DNA from: Bacteroidota bacterium
Lineage (GTDB): Bacteria > Bacteroidota > Bacteroidia > 2-12-FULL-35-15
Assembly: GCA_016707685.1 (NCBI GenBank)
Contig: JADJHE010000007.1
Span: 62,001-126,000, forward strand
DNA: 64,000 bases
Direction of reading: 5' to 3'
Shown here: in pieces, positions 36,209 to 44,391 of the stretch
Layout: each line of letters begins with the position of its first letter
How positions within the stretch are numbered: the first letter of the stretch is position 1
Translations under genes and position numbers: made by a program
The notes under the pieces: generated by a model
What the model was told of the DNA's origin: nothing
The model's input: the letters and a program-made list of their open reading frames with translations, nothing else
Databases searched by the model: none

Positions 36209-36869
36209 GTGTGTTACAACTTTCTTTTTTTCCAAATTCGTATTTTAAACCCACTCGTAATTCAATTGCTTTATTCATGATGTGTAATGGCGAGGTTATG
36301 TATGCTGGCATAACATCGGGATTGTAAAAGCCTTCAATAAAAAATTTAAAGTTAGTGTAACTCACCAATTCAAGTCCTCCGCCAGCAGCAATGCTAAGGT
36401 GAATAGGTAGAAATTTACCTGTTACAACAGGTGAGGAAGTGTTTTGCGTTAAATTATAATCCAAGCGAGGACCAACCATGATGTAAGGAATAATTGCATA
36501 CATCTCGTAACGCAATTTTAAGTAATTATTCCAACTTAAATATTGCAGTTTAGTAGCATAGTTTCCTTCCGGCTGTTTGTCGGTAGAACCTTTTTGGTTG
36601 TATTGAATTTCAGTTACCCAACGAGCATAATCATGGCTAAAAAATTCGCCAAATACACTTGCATTGAATCCAAACGTATATTTTTTTTTATCAATGGAGG
36701 TTGGCTCACGAAATAAATATTTTTGATTGGCAGCCGTTCCACCAACAGTAATTCCAATACTATTTAGCGTTTGTGCATTGCTAAACAGTATTGAAAAGAT
36801 AAAAAGTATAAATGGAATTGTTTTTTTCACTTTAGGTAAACGGATTAATTGAAAATATATTTTAGGCAC
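36192..36869 (-). CDS. PorT-like small outer-membrane beta-barrel protein
   Basis: A 225-residue protein with a signal peptide that has an unusually long N-region (hydrophobic core about residues 17-30, SNAQ end), so an internal start may be used. The rest is a barrel pattern: GITVGGTAANQKYLF, WVTEIQYNQKGSTD, LSWNNYLKLRYEMY, GPRLDYNLTQNTSS. This is the outer-membrane beta-barrel (PorT-like) fold common in Bacteroidota; real PorT belongs to the type IX system, but that role is not shown here. Its start overlaps the end of fabD by 8 bases. Confidence 0.72.
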   Translation of the reverse strand: MPKIYFQLIRLPKVKKTIPFILFIFSILFSNAQTLNSIGITVGGTAANQKYLFREPTSIDKKKYTFGFNASVFGEFFSHDYARWVTEIQYNQKGSTDKQPEGNYATKLQYLSWNNYLKLRYEMYAIIPYIMVGPRLDYNLTQNTSSPVVTGKFLPIHLSIAAGGGLELVSYTNFKFFIEGFYNPDVMPAYITSPLHIMNKAIELRVGLKYEFGKKESCNTPIYVE

Positions 36870-37742
36870 TCATGGCTTCCATAGTAGGATTCTTTTTTAC
36901 CAATCCTTGTAATACTTTTCCTGGTCCAACTTCGGTAAAGGATGTAGCGCCATCTGCAATCATTTGTTGAACCGTTTGTGTCCATTTTACAGGCCCCGTT
37001 AATTGTGCAATCAGGTTCTTTTTTATTTCTTCTGGGTTAGAAACTCCTTTTGCAGTTACGTTTTGGTAAACTGGACAAATTGGTTCATTGAAGTTTGTTG
37101 CATTGATTGCTGCAGCCAATTCAATACGTGCTGGTTCCATTAAAGGAGAGTGAAATGCACCGCCAACTGGTAATACTAAGGCGCGTTTAGCTCCAGCAGC
37201 TTTTAATTTTTCGCAAGCAATGTTTACACCATTGATTGTTCCTGAAATCACCAATTGTCCTGGACAATTATAATTTGCTGCAACCACCACTTCTCCTGAT
37301 TTACTTACTTCTGCACAAATCTCTTCAATAATTTTATCATCTAAATTTAGTACAGCAGCCATGGTACTTGGATTGATGTCACATGCTTTTTGCATCGCTA
37401 ATGCTCTTGTGTAAACCAGCTTTAGTCCATCCTCAAACGAAAGGGCTTTGTTTGCAACTAATGCAGAGAATTCACCCAAGCTATGTCCTGCTACCATTTC
37501 AGGTTTCATGGTATCACCCAATGTTTTTGCTAAAATAACGGAATGTAAAAAGATTGCTGGTTGCGTAATTTTGTTTGTTTTAACTCTTCATCAGTACCAG
37601 TAAACATAGTATTGGTGATGTTAAATCCTAAAATGTTGTTTGCTTTTTCAAACCACTCTTTTGCAATTGGAGAGTTTTCGTATAAATCTTTGCCCATTCC
37701 TGAGAATTGAGCTCCTTGTCCTGGAAATACGTATGCTTTCAT
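36862..37742 (-). CDS. fabD: malonyl-CoA:ACP transacylase, one-base frameshift in an A4 run
   Basis: FabD loads malonyl groups onto acyl carrier protein for fatty acid synthesis. The N-terminal part (37742 back to about 37573) has YVFPGQGAQFSGMG; the remainder is in another frame with the nucleophile Ser in AGHSLGEFSALVA, the FHSPLM His, and VGPGKVLQGLV. After LKQT the correct chain would go on KITQPAIFLHSVI, which needs one more A in the four-A run (plus-strand TTTT at 37569-37572). Joined length is about 293 residues, normal for FabD. Because FabD is normally essential, an error in the assembled sequence is far more likely than a pseudogene. Confidence 0.92.
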
Positions 37743-37784
37743 TTTTATGAGTTTGTTTTTTGTTTAATCAAAAATAGCCTAAAT

Positions 37785-37816
37785 AAAAAAGGGAAATCAA
37801 CTGATTCCCCTTTTTT
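37785..37816 (-). terminator. rho-independent terminator after the BAX-inhibitor family gene
   Basis: AAAAAAGGGGAATCA and TGATTTCCCTTTTTT pair with one mismatch around a short loop on the minus strand, and the T run follows. It separates this gene from fabD. Confidence 0.8.
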
Positions 37817-37836
37817 ATTCACAATTGATTGTGAGA

Positions 37837-38559
37837 TTATTTTCTGTCGCCAAATAAGCGCAATAGCATTAAAAACAAGTTAATAAAGTCTAAGTAAAGG
37901 TTTAAAGCACCCATAATTACCAATTTACTGGTTGTAGCTGTGCCAAATTCGACTCCAGCACCAATGCGCTTTAATTTTTGAACATCGTATGCTGTTAAGC
38001 CTGTGAATACCAATACACCAATAAAGCTAATGATGTAATCCATTCCTTCGCTACCAATAAACATATTGATTAAGGATGCAATGATGATTCCGAATAATCC
38101 CATCATCATAATAGAACCAAATTTAGTTAAATCTGTTTTAGTAGTGTATCCTACAACAGCCATCAAGCCAAACATTCCAGCAGCAGCAGCAAATGTTCCG
38201 TAAATAGAGCCAGATGTATAAGCTAAAAAGATAAAGCTTAAGCTCGCTCCCATTACAGCTGAATACAATAAGAATAAAAATAGAATTACGGGGTAGGAAA
38301 ATTTGTTGAATCCTAATGACATTGCTAAAACAAATCCAATTGGAGCAAACATTACAACATACCCTAAAATTGATAACCCGCCTTTTTCAGTATTTACTAA
38401 TAATGATAATAATTCCAAATTGTGAGAGAATGCATACGCAACAATTGATGTAATTGTTAATGCTGCAAACATCCAAGAGAAAACACTTGCCAAAAATGTT
38501 TTTGACATCGTTGCTGTTTCTTCCTGTGATTGTACAAAGTTTAAGTTGTTCGTTTCCAT
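37837..38559 (-). CDS. BAX inhibitor-1 / YccA family membrane protein
   Basis: A 240-residue inner-membrane protein with seven hydrophobic segments. Family blocks: FLASVFSWMFAALTITSIV, the middle SFIFLAYTSGSIYGTFAAAA and GYTTKTDLTKFGSIMMMGL, and the end TAYDVQKLKRIG followed by GALNLYLDFINLFLMLLRL, where the two Asp are the pH-sensing pair of the bacterial BsYetJ structure. Such proteins are proton-dependent calcium leaks or protease regulators; the role here is unproven. It is a single-gene unit with its own promoter and terminator. Confidence 0.95.
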   Translation of the reverse strand: METNNLNFVQSQEETATMSKTFLASVFSWMFAALTITSIVAYAFSHNLELLSLLVNTEKGGLSILGYVVMFAPIGFVLAMSLGFNKFSYPVILFLFLLYSAVMGASLSFIFLAYTSGSIYGTFAAAAGMFGLMAVVGYTTKTDLTKFGSIMMMGLFGIIIASLINMFIGSEGMDYIISFIGVLVFTGLTAYDVQKLKRIGAGVEFGTATTSKLVIMGALNLYLDFINLFLMLLRLFGDRK

Positions 38560-38591
38560 AGTATTTTATATTGTTTGTGGTAAATACAGTG

Positions 38592-38622
38592 CAAAGATAA
38601 TACCTATTGTGTTTTCCTGCAA
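38592..38622 (-). promoter_or_regulatory. promoter: TTG -20 bp- TATCTTTG
   Basis: TATCTTTG (38592-38599) and TTG (38620-38622) with a 20-base spacer, upstream of the BAX-inhibitor family gene. The leader would be about 27 bases. Confidence 0.55.
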
Positions 38623-38643
38623 TTCTGTCAGTGTTATAATTTG

Positions 38644-39267
38644 TTAATGTAGCTTTGAACCAATCAAGCTAATGAACTCCTTGCGGGTGGTGTCTTTTAA
38701 AAATTCACCTGTAAAAGCAGAAGTGGTTGTTACTGAATTTTGTTTTTGAATACCTCTCATTTGCATGCACAAATGGCTGCACTCAATAACTACCGCCACT
38801 CCTATAGGGTTTAAGGTGTCTTGAATACAATCACGAATCTCATTTGTTAATCGCTCTTGGACTTGCAATCTACGGGCAAAAGCATCTACAACGCGAGGTA
38901 TTTTACTCAAGCCTACAATATGTCCATTCGGGATGTAGGCAACATGTGCTTTGCCAAAAAAAGGCAATAAGTGATGCTCACACATGCTATACACTTCAAT
39001 GTCTTTTACAATTACCATTTGCTTGTAATCCTCTTTGAACATGGCAGAACGTAATATTTCTTTCGGATCCAAATCATAACCATGCGTTAAATATTGCATT
39101 GCTTTTGCAACTCGTTCGGGTGTTTTAACTAAGCCTTCACGGGCAGGGTTTTCGCCAATATCGCCCAAAATAGTTTTGTATTTAGAGGCAATGTTGTCAA
39201 TCAACTTCAGATTGTATCTGTCAATTTTTTGATAACCATCTATTTCATCAAATTCATCATGTCCCAT
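38644..39267 (-). CDS. folE: GTP cyclohydrolase I
   Basis: FolE turns GTP into dihydroneopterin triphosphate, the first step to folate and also the substrate for QueD. The 207-residue protein has the zinc-site blocks EVYSMCEHHLLPFFG and MQMRGIQKQNS, and VGLSKIPRVVDAFARRLQ. It lies 41 bases after queD on the same strand; the two share the product/substrate relation, so co-transcription makes biochemical sense. Confidence 0.97.
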   Translation of the reverse strand: MGHDEFDEIDGYQKIDRYNLKLIDNIASKYKTILGDIGENPAREGLVKTPERVAKAMQYLTHGYDLDPKEILRSAMFKEDYKQMVIVKDIEVYSMCEHHLLPFFGKAHVAYIPNGHIVGLSKIPRVVDAFARRLQVQERLTNEIRDCIQDTLNPIGVAVVIECSHLCMQMRGIQKQNSVTTTSAFTGEFLKDTTRKEFISLIGSKLH

Positions 39268-39308
39268 AGCTAATGCAAAAGTTTAAATTTAAAATTCAAA
39301 AGAACGTT

Positions 39309-39722
39309 TTATTCTCCAAAGTATTCTACGTAATTATTTTCTGTTTCGTACAGTTTGATACTATGCAATTGGCTTCCCAATGCGTCAATGTGCGGTTTTA
39401 ATTGGTTCCAAATAGCAATTGCCACATTTTCAGTAGATGGCATAATTCCTTTCATGAAGTCAACATCCATATTAAGATTTTTGTGATCTATCTTATCTGT
39501 AACATGTTTGCGGATAAGCGCACTGATATCTTTTAAATTAGCAGAATAGCCTGTGTCAGGGTTGATATTCCCCTTTACCGTTACAAATAAATTGTAATTG
39601 TGACCATGCCAATTCGGATTTGCACATTTGCCAAATACATCTAAATTTTTTTCATCGCTCCAATTTGGATTGTGAAGTTTGTGTGCAGCATTAAAATGCT
39701 CTTTTCGTGTAATGTAAATCAT
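39309..39722 (-). CDS. queD: 6-carboxytetrahydropterin synthase (PTPS family)
   Basis: A 137-residue enzyme that converts dihydroneopterin triphosphate to carboxy-tetrahydropterin in queuosine (preQ0) synthesis. Zinc His residues are in EHFNAAHKLHNP and NWHGHNYNLFV; the catalytic Cys is in FGKCANPNWHG, and KLYETENNYVEYFG closes the protein. A pyruvoyl-tetrahydropterin synthase role is possible but rarer in bacteria. TATATTTG lies 17 bases before the start. folE follows. Confidence 0.93.
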   Translation of the reverse strand: MIYITRKEHFNAAHKLHNPNWSDEKNLDVFGKCANPNWHGHNYNLFVTVKGNINPDTGYSANLKDISALIRKHVTDKIDHKNLNMDVDFMKGIMPSTENVAIAIWNQLKPHIDALGSQLHSIKLYETENNYVEYFGE

Positions 39723-39739
39723 TTCAATTATTTGTTATG

Positions 39740-39747
39740 CAAATATA
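39740..39747 (-). promoter_or_regulatory. putative -7 box (TATATTTG) for queD-folE
   Basis: Exact TAnnTTTG on the minus strand, 17 bases before the queD ATG; a TTG lies 15 bases further up, slightly close. Confidence 0.45.
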
Positions 39748-39779
39748 ACAGGTTTTAATGAGCAATGTTTAAAATTCAA

Positions 39780-39787
39780 TAACTTTG
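39780..39787 (+). promoter_or_regulatory. putative -7 box (TAACTTTG) for mqnB-mqnD
   Basis: Exact TAnnTTTG ending 6 bases before the ATG at 39794, so the mRNA would have almost no leader. No clear TTG at 17-23 bases upstream. Confidence 0.45.
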
Positions 39788-39793
39788 CAGCTC

Positions 39794-40456
39794 ATGAAAT
39801 TATTAATTGTATCCGCAACAAAATTTGAAGTTGAACCATTTTTAAATAAAATGGACTCCGTTAATGCGATTAATTCAACTTTTATTTCGGCAAGCTATAA
39901 AAATCATCAAATCGATTTTTTGATTACGGGTGTTGGTATGGTTGCTACAGCCTACCATATAACCAAAGCCCTTTTTGCGAAATATGATTTAGCCATTAAT
40001 GCAGGAATTTGTGGGAGTTTCAATAAAAATATGGAATTAGGAACTGTTGTAAATATTTACGAAGATACTTTTTCGGAATTAGGGGCAGAGGGTGGCGATG
40101 CTTTTTTAAGTTTAGAAGACTTAAAATTAAATGGTGTACAAAAAGTAGTTGTAACACCTCTTGCAATTAGCAATAAATCAATCGACTCAATTCCTAAGGT
40201 TTCTGGAATAACGGTAAATACGACTCATGGAAATGAACAAACAATTGAAAAAGTAGTTGAGCGTTTTCACCCTTATGTTGAAAGTATGGAAGGTGCCGCT
40301 TTCTTATTTGCGTGTGAACAGGAATATATACCTTGTATTCAACTACGTGCTGTTTCTAATTACGTAGAAAAAAGAAATAAAGATGCTTGGAACATTCCAC
40401 TAGCCATCGAAAATTTGAACAAACAACTAATTGCTATTATTAATGACTTCAACTAA
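39794..40456 (+). CDS. mqnB: futalosine hydrolase (menaquinone synthesis)
   Basis: MqnB removes the purine base from futalosine to give dehypoxanthinyl futalosine. The fold is that of nucleoside phosphorylases/MTA nucleosidases: VSATKFEVEPFL near the start, ITGVGMVATAYHITKAL, NAGICGSFNKNMELG, and ESMEGAAFLFACEQ with the catalytic Glu, then LRAVSNYVEKRN. ATG 39794 (MKLLIVSATK) suits the family better than the TTG at 39785. mqnD begins inside its last codons, so the two are coupled. Confidence 0.92.
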   Translation: MKLLIVSATKFEVEPFLNKMDSVNAINSTFISASYKNHQIDFLITGVGMVATAYHITKALFAKYDLAINAGICGSFNKNMELGTVVNIYEDTFSELGAEGGDAFLSLEDLKLNGVQKVVVTPLAISNKSIDSIPKVSGITVNTTHGNEQTIEKVVERFHPYVESMEGAAFLFACEQEYIPCIQLRAVSNYVEKRNKDAWNIPLAIENLNKQLIAIINDFN

Positions 40457-41285
40457 TTCATCAGTTTTATCAATTGGCTTTAGTCCTTGCCCAAATGATT
40501 GTTTCATTTTTGATGCAATGATTCATCATAAAATTGATACCGAAGGCTTGCAATTTAAAGCAGTAATGGAGGATGTTGCAACCCTTAATCAAATGGCATT
40601 TAGAGGAGATTTAGATATTACCAAATTAAGCTATCATGCTTTTGCATATTTGAGAGATAGCTATCGGTTGCTCGATGCAGGAAGTGCCTTGGGGAATAAT
40701 TGTGGACCACTTTTGATTTCGAAAAATAATCCTGAGGAAATTAGATTAAAATTAAATGATCCAAATTGTTCACTTACGATTGCTATACCGGGGAAATATA
40801 CAACGGCTAATTTTTTATTGTCACTGGCATTTCCCAATGCACAAGCTAAAATTGAATTTGTTTTCTCCGGTATTGAGGAAGCAGTTTTATCTGGTAAAGT
40901 AGATTTAGGGTTGATTATTCATGAAAATCGTTTTACCTATGAGCAAAAAGGTTTGAAAAAAGTAATTGATTTGGGTGAATGGTGGGAAACCGAAACGCAT
41001 TTGCCGATTCCGTTGGGAGGCATTGTGATAAAAAAAACACTCTCAGAGGAGTTAATTGAAAAGGTAAATCGAGTACTCCGTAAAAGTGTAGAGTATGCAT
41101 TTGCAAATCCTAAAGCGTCTCTTCCATTTGTAAAAAAGCATGCTCAAGAAATGAGTGAAGAGGTTATGTATAAACACATCGATTTGTATGTAAATAATTA
41201 TTCAGTTGATTTAGGAATGCAAGGTAGAGCTGCTGTAACAAAAATGTTTGAGAAAGCAGATCAGTTGGGATTGATAAAAAAATAA
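40443..41285 (+). CDS. mqnD: 1,4-dihydroxy-6-naphthoate synthase (menaquinone synthesis)
   Basis: MqnD converts cyclic dehypoxanthinyl futalosine to dihydroxynaphthoate, a late step of the futalosine pathway. It has a periplasmic-binding-protein-like fold without a signal. Family blocks: IGFSPCPNDCFIFDAM, DLDITKLSYHAFAYL, GCGP-type NNCGPLLISK, AIPGKYTTANFLL and DLGLIIHENRFTY, which carries the catalytic His. ATG 40443 overlaps the 3' end of mqnB by 14 bases. mqnA, C and E are outside the window. Confidence 0.95.
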   Translation: MTSTNSSVLSIGFSPCPNDCFIFDAMIHHKIDTEGLQFKAVMEDVATLNQMAFRGDLDITKLSYHAFAYLRDSYRLLDAGSALGNNCGPLLISKNNPEEIRLKLNDPNCSLTIAIPGKYTTANFLLSLAFPNAQAKIEFVFSGIEEAVLSGKVDLGLIIHENRFTYEQKGLKKVIDLGEWWETETHLPIPLGGIVIKKTLSEELIEKVNRVLRKSVEYAFANPKASLPFVKKHAQEMSEEVMYKHIDLYVNNYSVDLGMQGRAAVTKMFEKADQLGLIKK

Positions 41286-41317
41286 ATATGTAAATTCGTT
41301 TAAAATTAAATGAAGGT

Positions 41318-42283
41318 ATGATAATAGTAACAGGAGCGGCAGGTTTTATTGGAAGTTGCTTGGTAAGCAAACTAAACCAAGAAGGGTATAAAGACATTGT
41401 AATTGTGGATGATTTTTCATATCCTGAAAAAATGAAGAATTTGGAGGGAAAAATATTTTCTCAAAAAGTTCATCGCGATGATTTTATTCAGTGGTTAAAA
41501 GATAACCAGCGATTGGTGCAATTCATTTTTCATATTGGAGCGCGTACAGATACAACAGAGTTTAATAAAGACATTTTTGATAAGTTGAATCTTAATTATA
41601 CCAAAGATCTTTGGAATGTTTGTGTTGAGTTTGGCTTACCATTGGTGTATGCATCTTCTGCAGCAACATACGGTTTAGGTGAACACGGATATGATGATAA
41701 CGAAACAGTTATTGATCAATTAAAACCATTAAATCCATACGGAGATTCAAAAAATGATTTTGATAAATGGGCAATCAAACAAGATAAAAAGCCTTATTTC
41801 TGGGCAGGATTAAAATTCTTTAATGTATATGGTCCTAATGAATTTCACAAAGGTCGTATGGCATCTGTTATTTTTCATGCATTTAATCAAATACAAGAAA
41901 AGGGTCAAGTAAAATTGTTTCGTTCACACAATCCGAATTACAAGGATGGAGAACAATTGCGAGATTTTGTGTACGTGAAAGATGTGGTGGAAGTTTGTCT
42001 ATTCTTATTAAATCATCGCAAAAATTCAGGAATCTATAATTTGGGCTCGGGAAAAGCACGCACATTCTTAGATTTGGTAAAAAACACATTTATTGGTGTA
42101 AATAAGGAACCAAACATCGATTTTGTGGATACACCAATTGATATTCGCGATAAATACCAATATTTTACAGAAGCCAATATGAGTAAATTGAAGTCGATTG
42201 GCTATTCAAAGCCATTTCATACGCTCGAAGAGGGTGTTCAAGATTATGTCAAAAATCATTTAGTAGGAAAGCGCTATTACTAA
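41318..42283 (+). CDS. hldD: ADP-L-glycero-D-manno-heptose 6-epimerase
   Basis: HldD inverts C6 of ADP-heptose to supply the LPS inner core. The 321-residue extended SDR has the NAD loop VTGAAGFIGSCLV at residue 4, IGARTDTTE, catalytic Ser-Tyr-Lys in YASSAATYGLG and NPYGDSKNDFD, and FFNVYGPNEFHKGRMAS typical of this epimerase. It ends in a bidirectional terminator. Together with lpxK and lptB it shows a heptose-containing LPS. Confidence 0.96.
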   Translation: MIIVTGAAGFIGSCLVSKLNQEGYKDIVIVDDFSYPEKMKNLEGKIFSQKVHRDDFIQWLKDNQRLVQFIFHIGARTDTTEFNKDIFDKLNLNYTKDLWNVCVEFGLPLVYASSAATYGLGEHGYDDNETVIDQLKPLNPYGDSKNDFDKWAIKQDKKPYFWAGLKFFNVYGPNEFHKGRMASVIFHAFNQIQEKGQVKLFRSHNPNYKDGEQLRDFVYVKDVVEVCLFLLNHRKNSGIYNLGSGKARTFLDLVKNTFIGVNKEPNIDFVDTPIDIRDKYQYFTEANMSKLKSIGYSKPFHTLEEGVQDYVKNHLVGKRYY

Positions 42284-42286
42284 ATA

Positions 42287-42317
42287 AAAAATCCCTTCCA
42301 TTTTGGAAGGGATTTTT
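42287..42317 (+). terminator. rho-independent terminator, bidirectional
   Basis: AAAAATCCCTTCC pairs perfectly with GGAAGGGATTTTT across five bases. It serves hldD and the convergent beta-flower gene. Confidence 0.93.
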
Positions 42318-42330
42318 GTTGCTTCATCAA

Positions 42331-42738
42331 TTAAAATTTAAAGAAAAAGAAGACAACTGCTGCCCATTCTTTTGGAACACCATTCGCATGACCGATGGTG
42401 CTATGGCTGCTGTTTTCAACTGTTCCGTTGCTTTTTACATATCCGATGGTGCTGTGGCTACTGTTTTCGACCGTTCCATCGCTTTTTACATAACCAACCG
42501 TTGAATGGCTCGAATTTTCAATGGTTCCATTCGATTTAATGTATCCAATTGTACTATGAGAGGAATTTTCGATTGTTCCATCTTTTTTGATGTATCCTTT
42601 TGTGCTGTGACTAGAATTTTCGATTGTTCCGTCAGCTTTAATATAGCCAGTTGTAGAATGACTGCTCGATTCAATTGTCTGTGATTTTGCAATGCTAAAA
42701 CATGCTATTGCAGCAAAAGTTAAAAGTAATTTTTTCAT
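42331..42738 (-). CDS. secreted 5-fold beta-flower-like protein of 17-residue repeats
   Basis: A 135-residue protein with signal peptide 1-20 (ACFSIAKSQ). Residues 25-109 are five 17-residue repeats of the form SSHST-x-GY(I/V)K-x-(D/N)-GT(I/V)EN, followed by a partial sixth (SSHSTIGHANGV) and the tail KEWAAVVFFFFKF. The five-unit count and the GYI..DGTI rhythm match the small beta-flower proteins of Bacteroidota, known from structure but without a function. Loops mostly differ at two positions per unit. The very hydrophobic last eight residues might join the central core or a membrane. Confidence 0.82.
   Translation of the reverse strand: MKKLLLTFAAIACFSIAKSQTIESSSHSTTGYIKADGTIENSSHSTKGYIKKDGTIENSSHSTIGYIKSNGTIENSSHSTVGYVKSDGTVENSSHSTIGYVKSNGTVENSSHSTIGHANGVPKEWAAVVFFFFKF
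42412..42666 (-). repeat. five tandem 51-bp coding repeats
   Basis: DNA units encoding the five 17-residue repeats of the beta-flower protein. They are alike but not identical, with changes mostly at third codon positions and at the two variable residues, so the array is old enough to have diverged. Confidence 0.85.
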
Positions 42739-42817
42739 GTTTTTGAGGTTTAAATTTTACTAAATGTAGTAAAACGGGACAATATAAAAAAGGCTTAATT
42801 TTAGGGTGTTTAAACTT

Positions 42818-42846
42818 TTGCAGTTTGTAGGAGTTTCCTATCTTTG
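42818..42846 (+). promoter_or_regulatory. promoter of guaA: TTG -18 bp- TATCTTTG
   Basis: TATCTTTG (42839-42846) and TTG (42818-42820) with 18 bases between. The box ends only 5 bases before the guaA ATG, which predicts a leaderless transcript. Confidence 0.65.
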
Positions 42847-42851
42847 CGCCC

Positions 42852-44381
42852 ATGCAAGAAACCATTTTAATTTTAGATTTTGGCTCACAATACACGCAAC
42901 TTATTGCGCGTAGAGTACGTGAGCTTAATGTGTATTGCGAAATACACCCTTACAACAAAATTCCAGCAATAACAAAAGATATAAAAGGTGTTATTTTATC
43001 GGGCTCTCCTTTCTCGGTTAGAGCAACCGATGCACCAAATCCTGATTTATCAGCTTTTAAAGCTAAACTACCATTGTTAGGTGTTTGTTATGGTGCGCAA
43101 TTGATGGCACATAAATTTGGTGGCGAAGTTCAAGCTTCTGAACACCGTGAGTATGGTCGTGCAAATCTATCGTTTGTAAAAGCGGATAATGAATTATTTA
43201 AAGGTGTTAGTGATAATTCTCAGGTATGGATGAGTCATGCCGATACTATCACTAAAATTCCAGCAAACTATGAGATAATATCTAGCACAAAAGATGTAAA
43301 ATATGCTGGATACCAAGTGCAAGGCGAACAAACATATGGTATTCAATTTCATCCTGAAGTGTATCATTCAACGGAAGGTTCTATTTTGTTGAAGAACTTT
43401 GTTGTTGGTATTTGTGGTTGTAAACAAGATTGGACACCTGATTCATTCGTTGAAACAACAGTAGCAGAATTGAAAAATAAAATCGGAAACGATAAAGTAG
43501 TGTTAGGCTTAAGTGGTGGTGTTGATTCAAGTGTAGCAGCAGTTTTGCTTCACAAAGCAATTGGAAAAAACTTGTATTGTATTTTTGTGGATAACGGTTT
43601 ACTCCGTAAAAATGAGTTTGAAGGTGTTTTAGAATCCTACAAACACATGGGTTTGAATGTAAAAGGTGTAAATGCAAAAGATCGTTTTTATGCTGAATTG
43701 AATGGTGTTTCTGATCCAGAGAAAAAACGTAAAGCCATTGGAAAAGTTTTTATTGATGTGTTTGATGATGAATCAAAACAGATTGAAGATGTAAAATGGT
43801 TGGCGCAAGGAACAATTTATCCTGATGTTATTGAGTCTGTTTCGGTTAAAGGACCCTCAGCTACAATTAAATCACATCACAATGTAGGTGGTTTGCCCGA
43901 TTTTATGAAATTGAAAATAGTGGAGCCTTTGAATACACTTTTTAAGGATGAAGTAAGAAGAGTTGGAAAAACATTAAAAATTGATGATGCTATATTAAAT
44001 CGCCATCCTTTTCCAGGTCCAGGACTTGCAATCCGTATTTTAGGAGACATTACTCCAGAAAAGGTACGAATCTTGCAAGAGGTAGATGCCATCTTTATCA
44101 ATAACTTAAAATCAAGCGGATTGTATAAAGATGTTTGGCAAGCAGGAGCTATATTTTTGCCAGTTCAGTCGGTAGGAGTTATGGGCGATGAACGAACATA
44201 TGAAAATGCAGTAGCATTGCGTGCTGTAACAAGTACAGATGGAATGACTGCTGATTGGTGTCATTTGCCGTATGAATTTTTAGGTGCTGTTTCGAATGAA
44301 ATTATAAATAAAGTAAAAGGAATCAATAGAGTTGTTTACGATATTAGTTCAAAACCTCCTGCTACAATTGAGTGGGAATAA
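42852..44381 (+). CDS. guaA: GMP synthase (glutamine-hydrolysing)
   Basis: GuaA aminates XMP to GMP in the cytoplasm. The 509-residue chain has the glutaminase domain first: LDFGSQYTQLIARRVRE at residue 8, nucleophile Cys in LLGVCYGAQLMAHKFGG, and FHPEVYHST. The ATP pyrophosphatase P-loop LGLSGGVDSSVAAVLLH follows at about residue 215, then the dimerisation domain with HPFPGPGLAIRILG and YDISSKPPATIEWE at the end. All active-site blocks are intact. No purine riboswitch is seen upstream; the space is too short. Confidence 0.98.
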   Translation: MQETILILDFGSQYTQLIARRVRELNVYCEIHPYNKIPAITKDIKGVILSGSPFSVRATDAPNPDLSAFKAKLPLLGVCYGAQLMAHKFGGEVQASEHREYGRANLSFVKADNELFKGVSDNSQVWMSHADTITKIPANYEIISSTKDVKYAGYQVQGEQTYGIQFHPEVYHSTEGSILLKNFVVGICGCKQDWTPDSFVETTVAELKNKIGNDKVVLGLSGGVDSSVAAVLLHKAIGKNLYCIFVDNGLLRKNEFEGVLESYKHMGLNVKGVNAKDRFYAELNGVSDPEKKRKAIGKVFIDVFDDESKQIEDVKWLAQGTIYPDVIESVSVKGPSATIKSHHNVGGLPDFMKLKIVEPLNTLFKDEVRRVGKTLKIDDAILNRHPFPGPGLAIRILGDITPEKVRILQEVDAIFINNLKSSGLYKDVWQAGAIFLPVQSVGVMGDERTYENAVALRAVTSTDGMTADWCHLPYEFLGAVSNEIINKVKGINRVVYDISSKPPATIEWE

Positions 44382-44391
44382 AAAAAAGAAA

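Noticed and set aside
43381..43677. 98-codon minus-strand frame
   Set aside because: Lies inside guaA, opposite its intact ATP-pyrophosphatase region.
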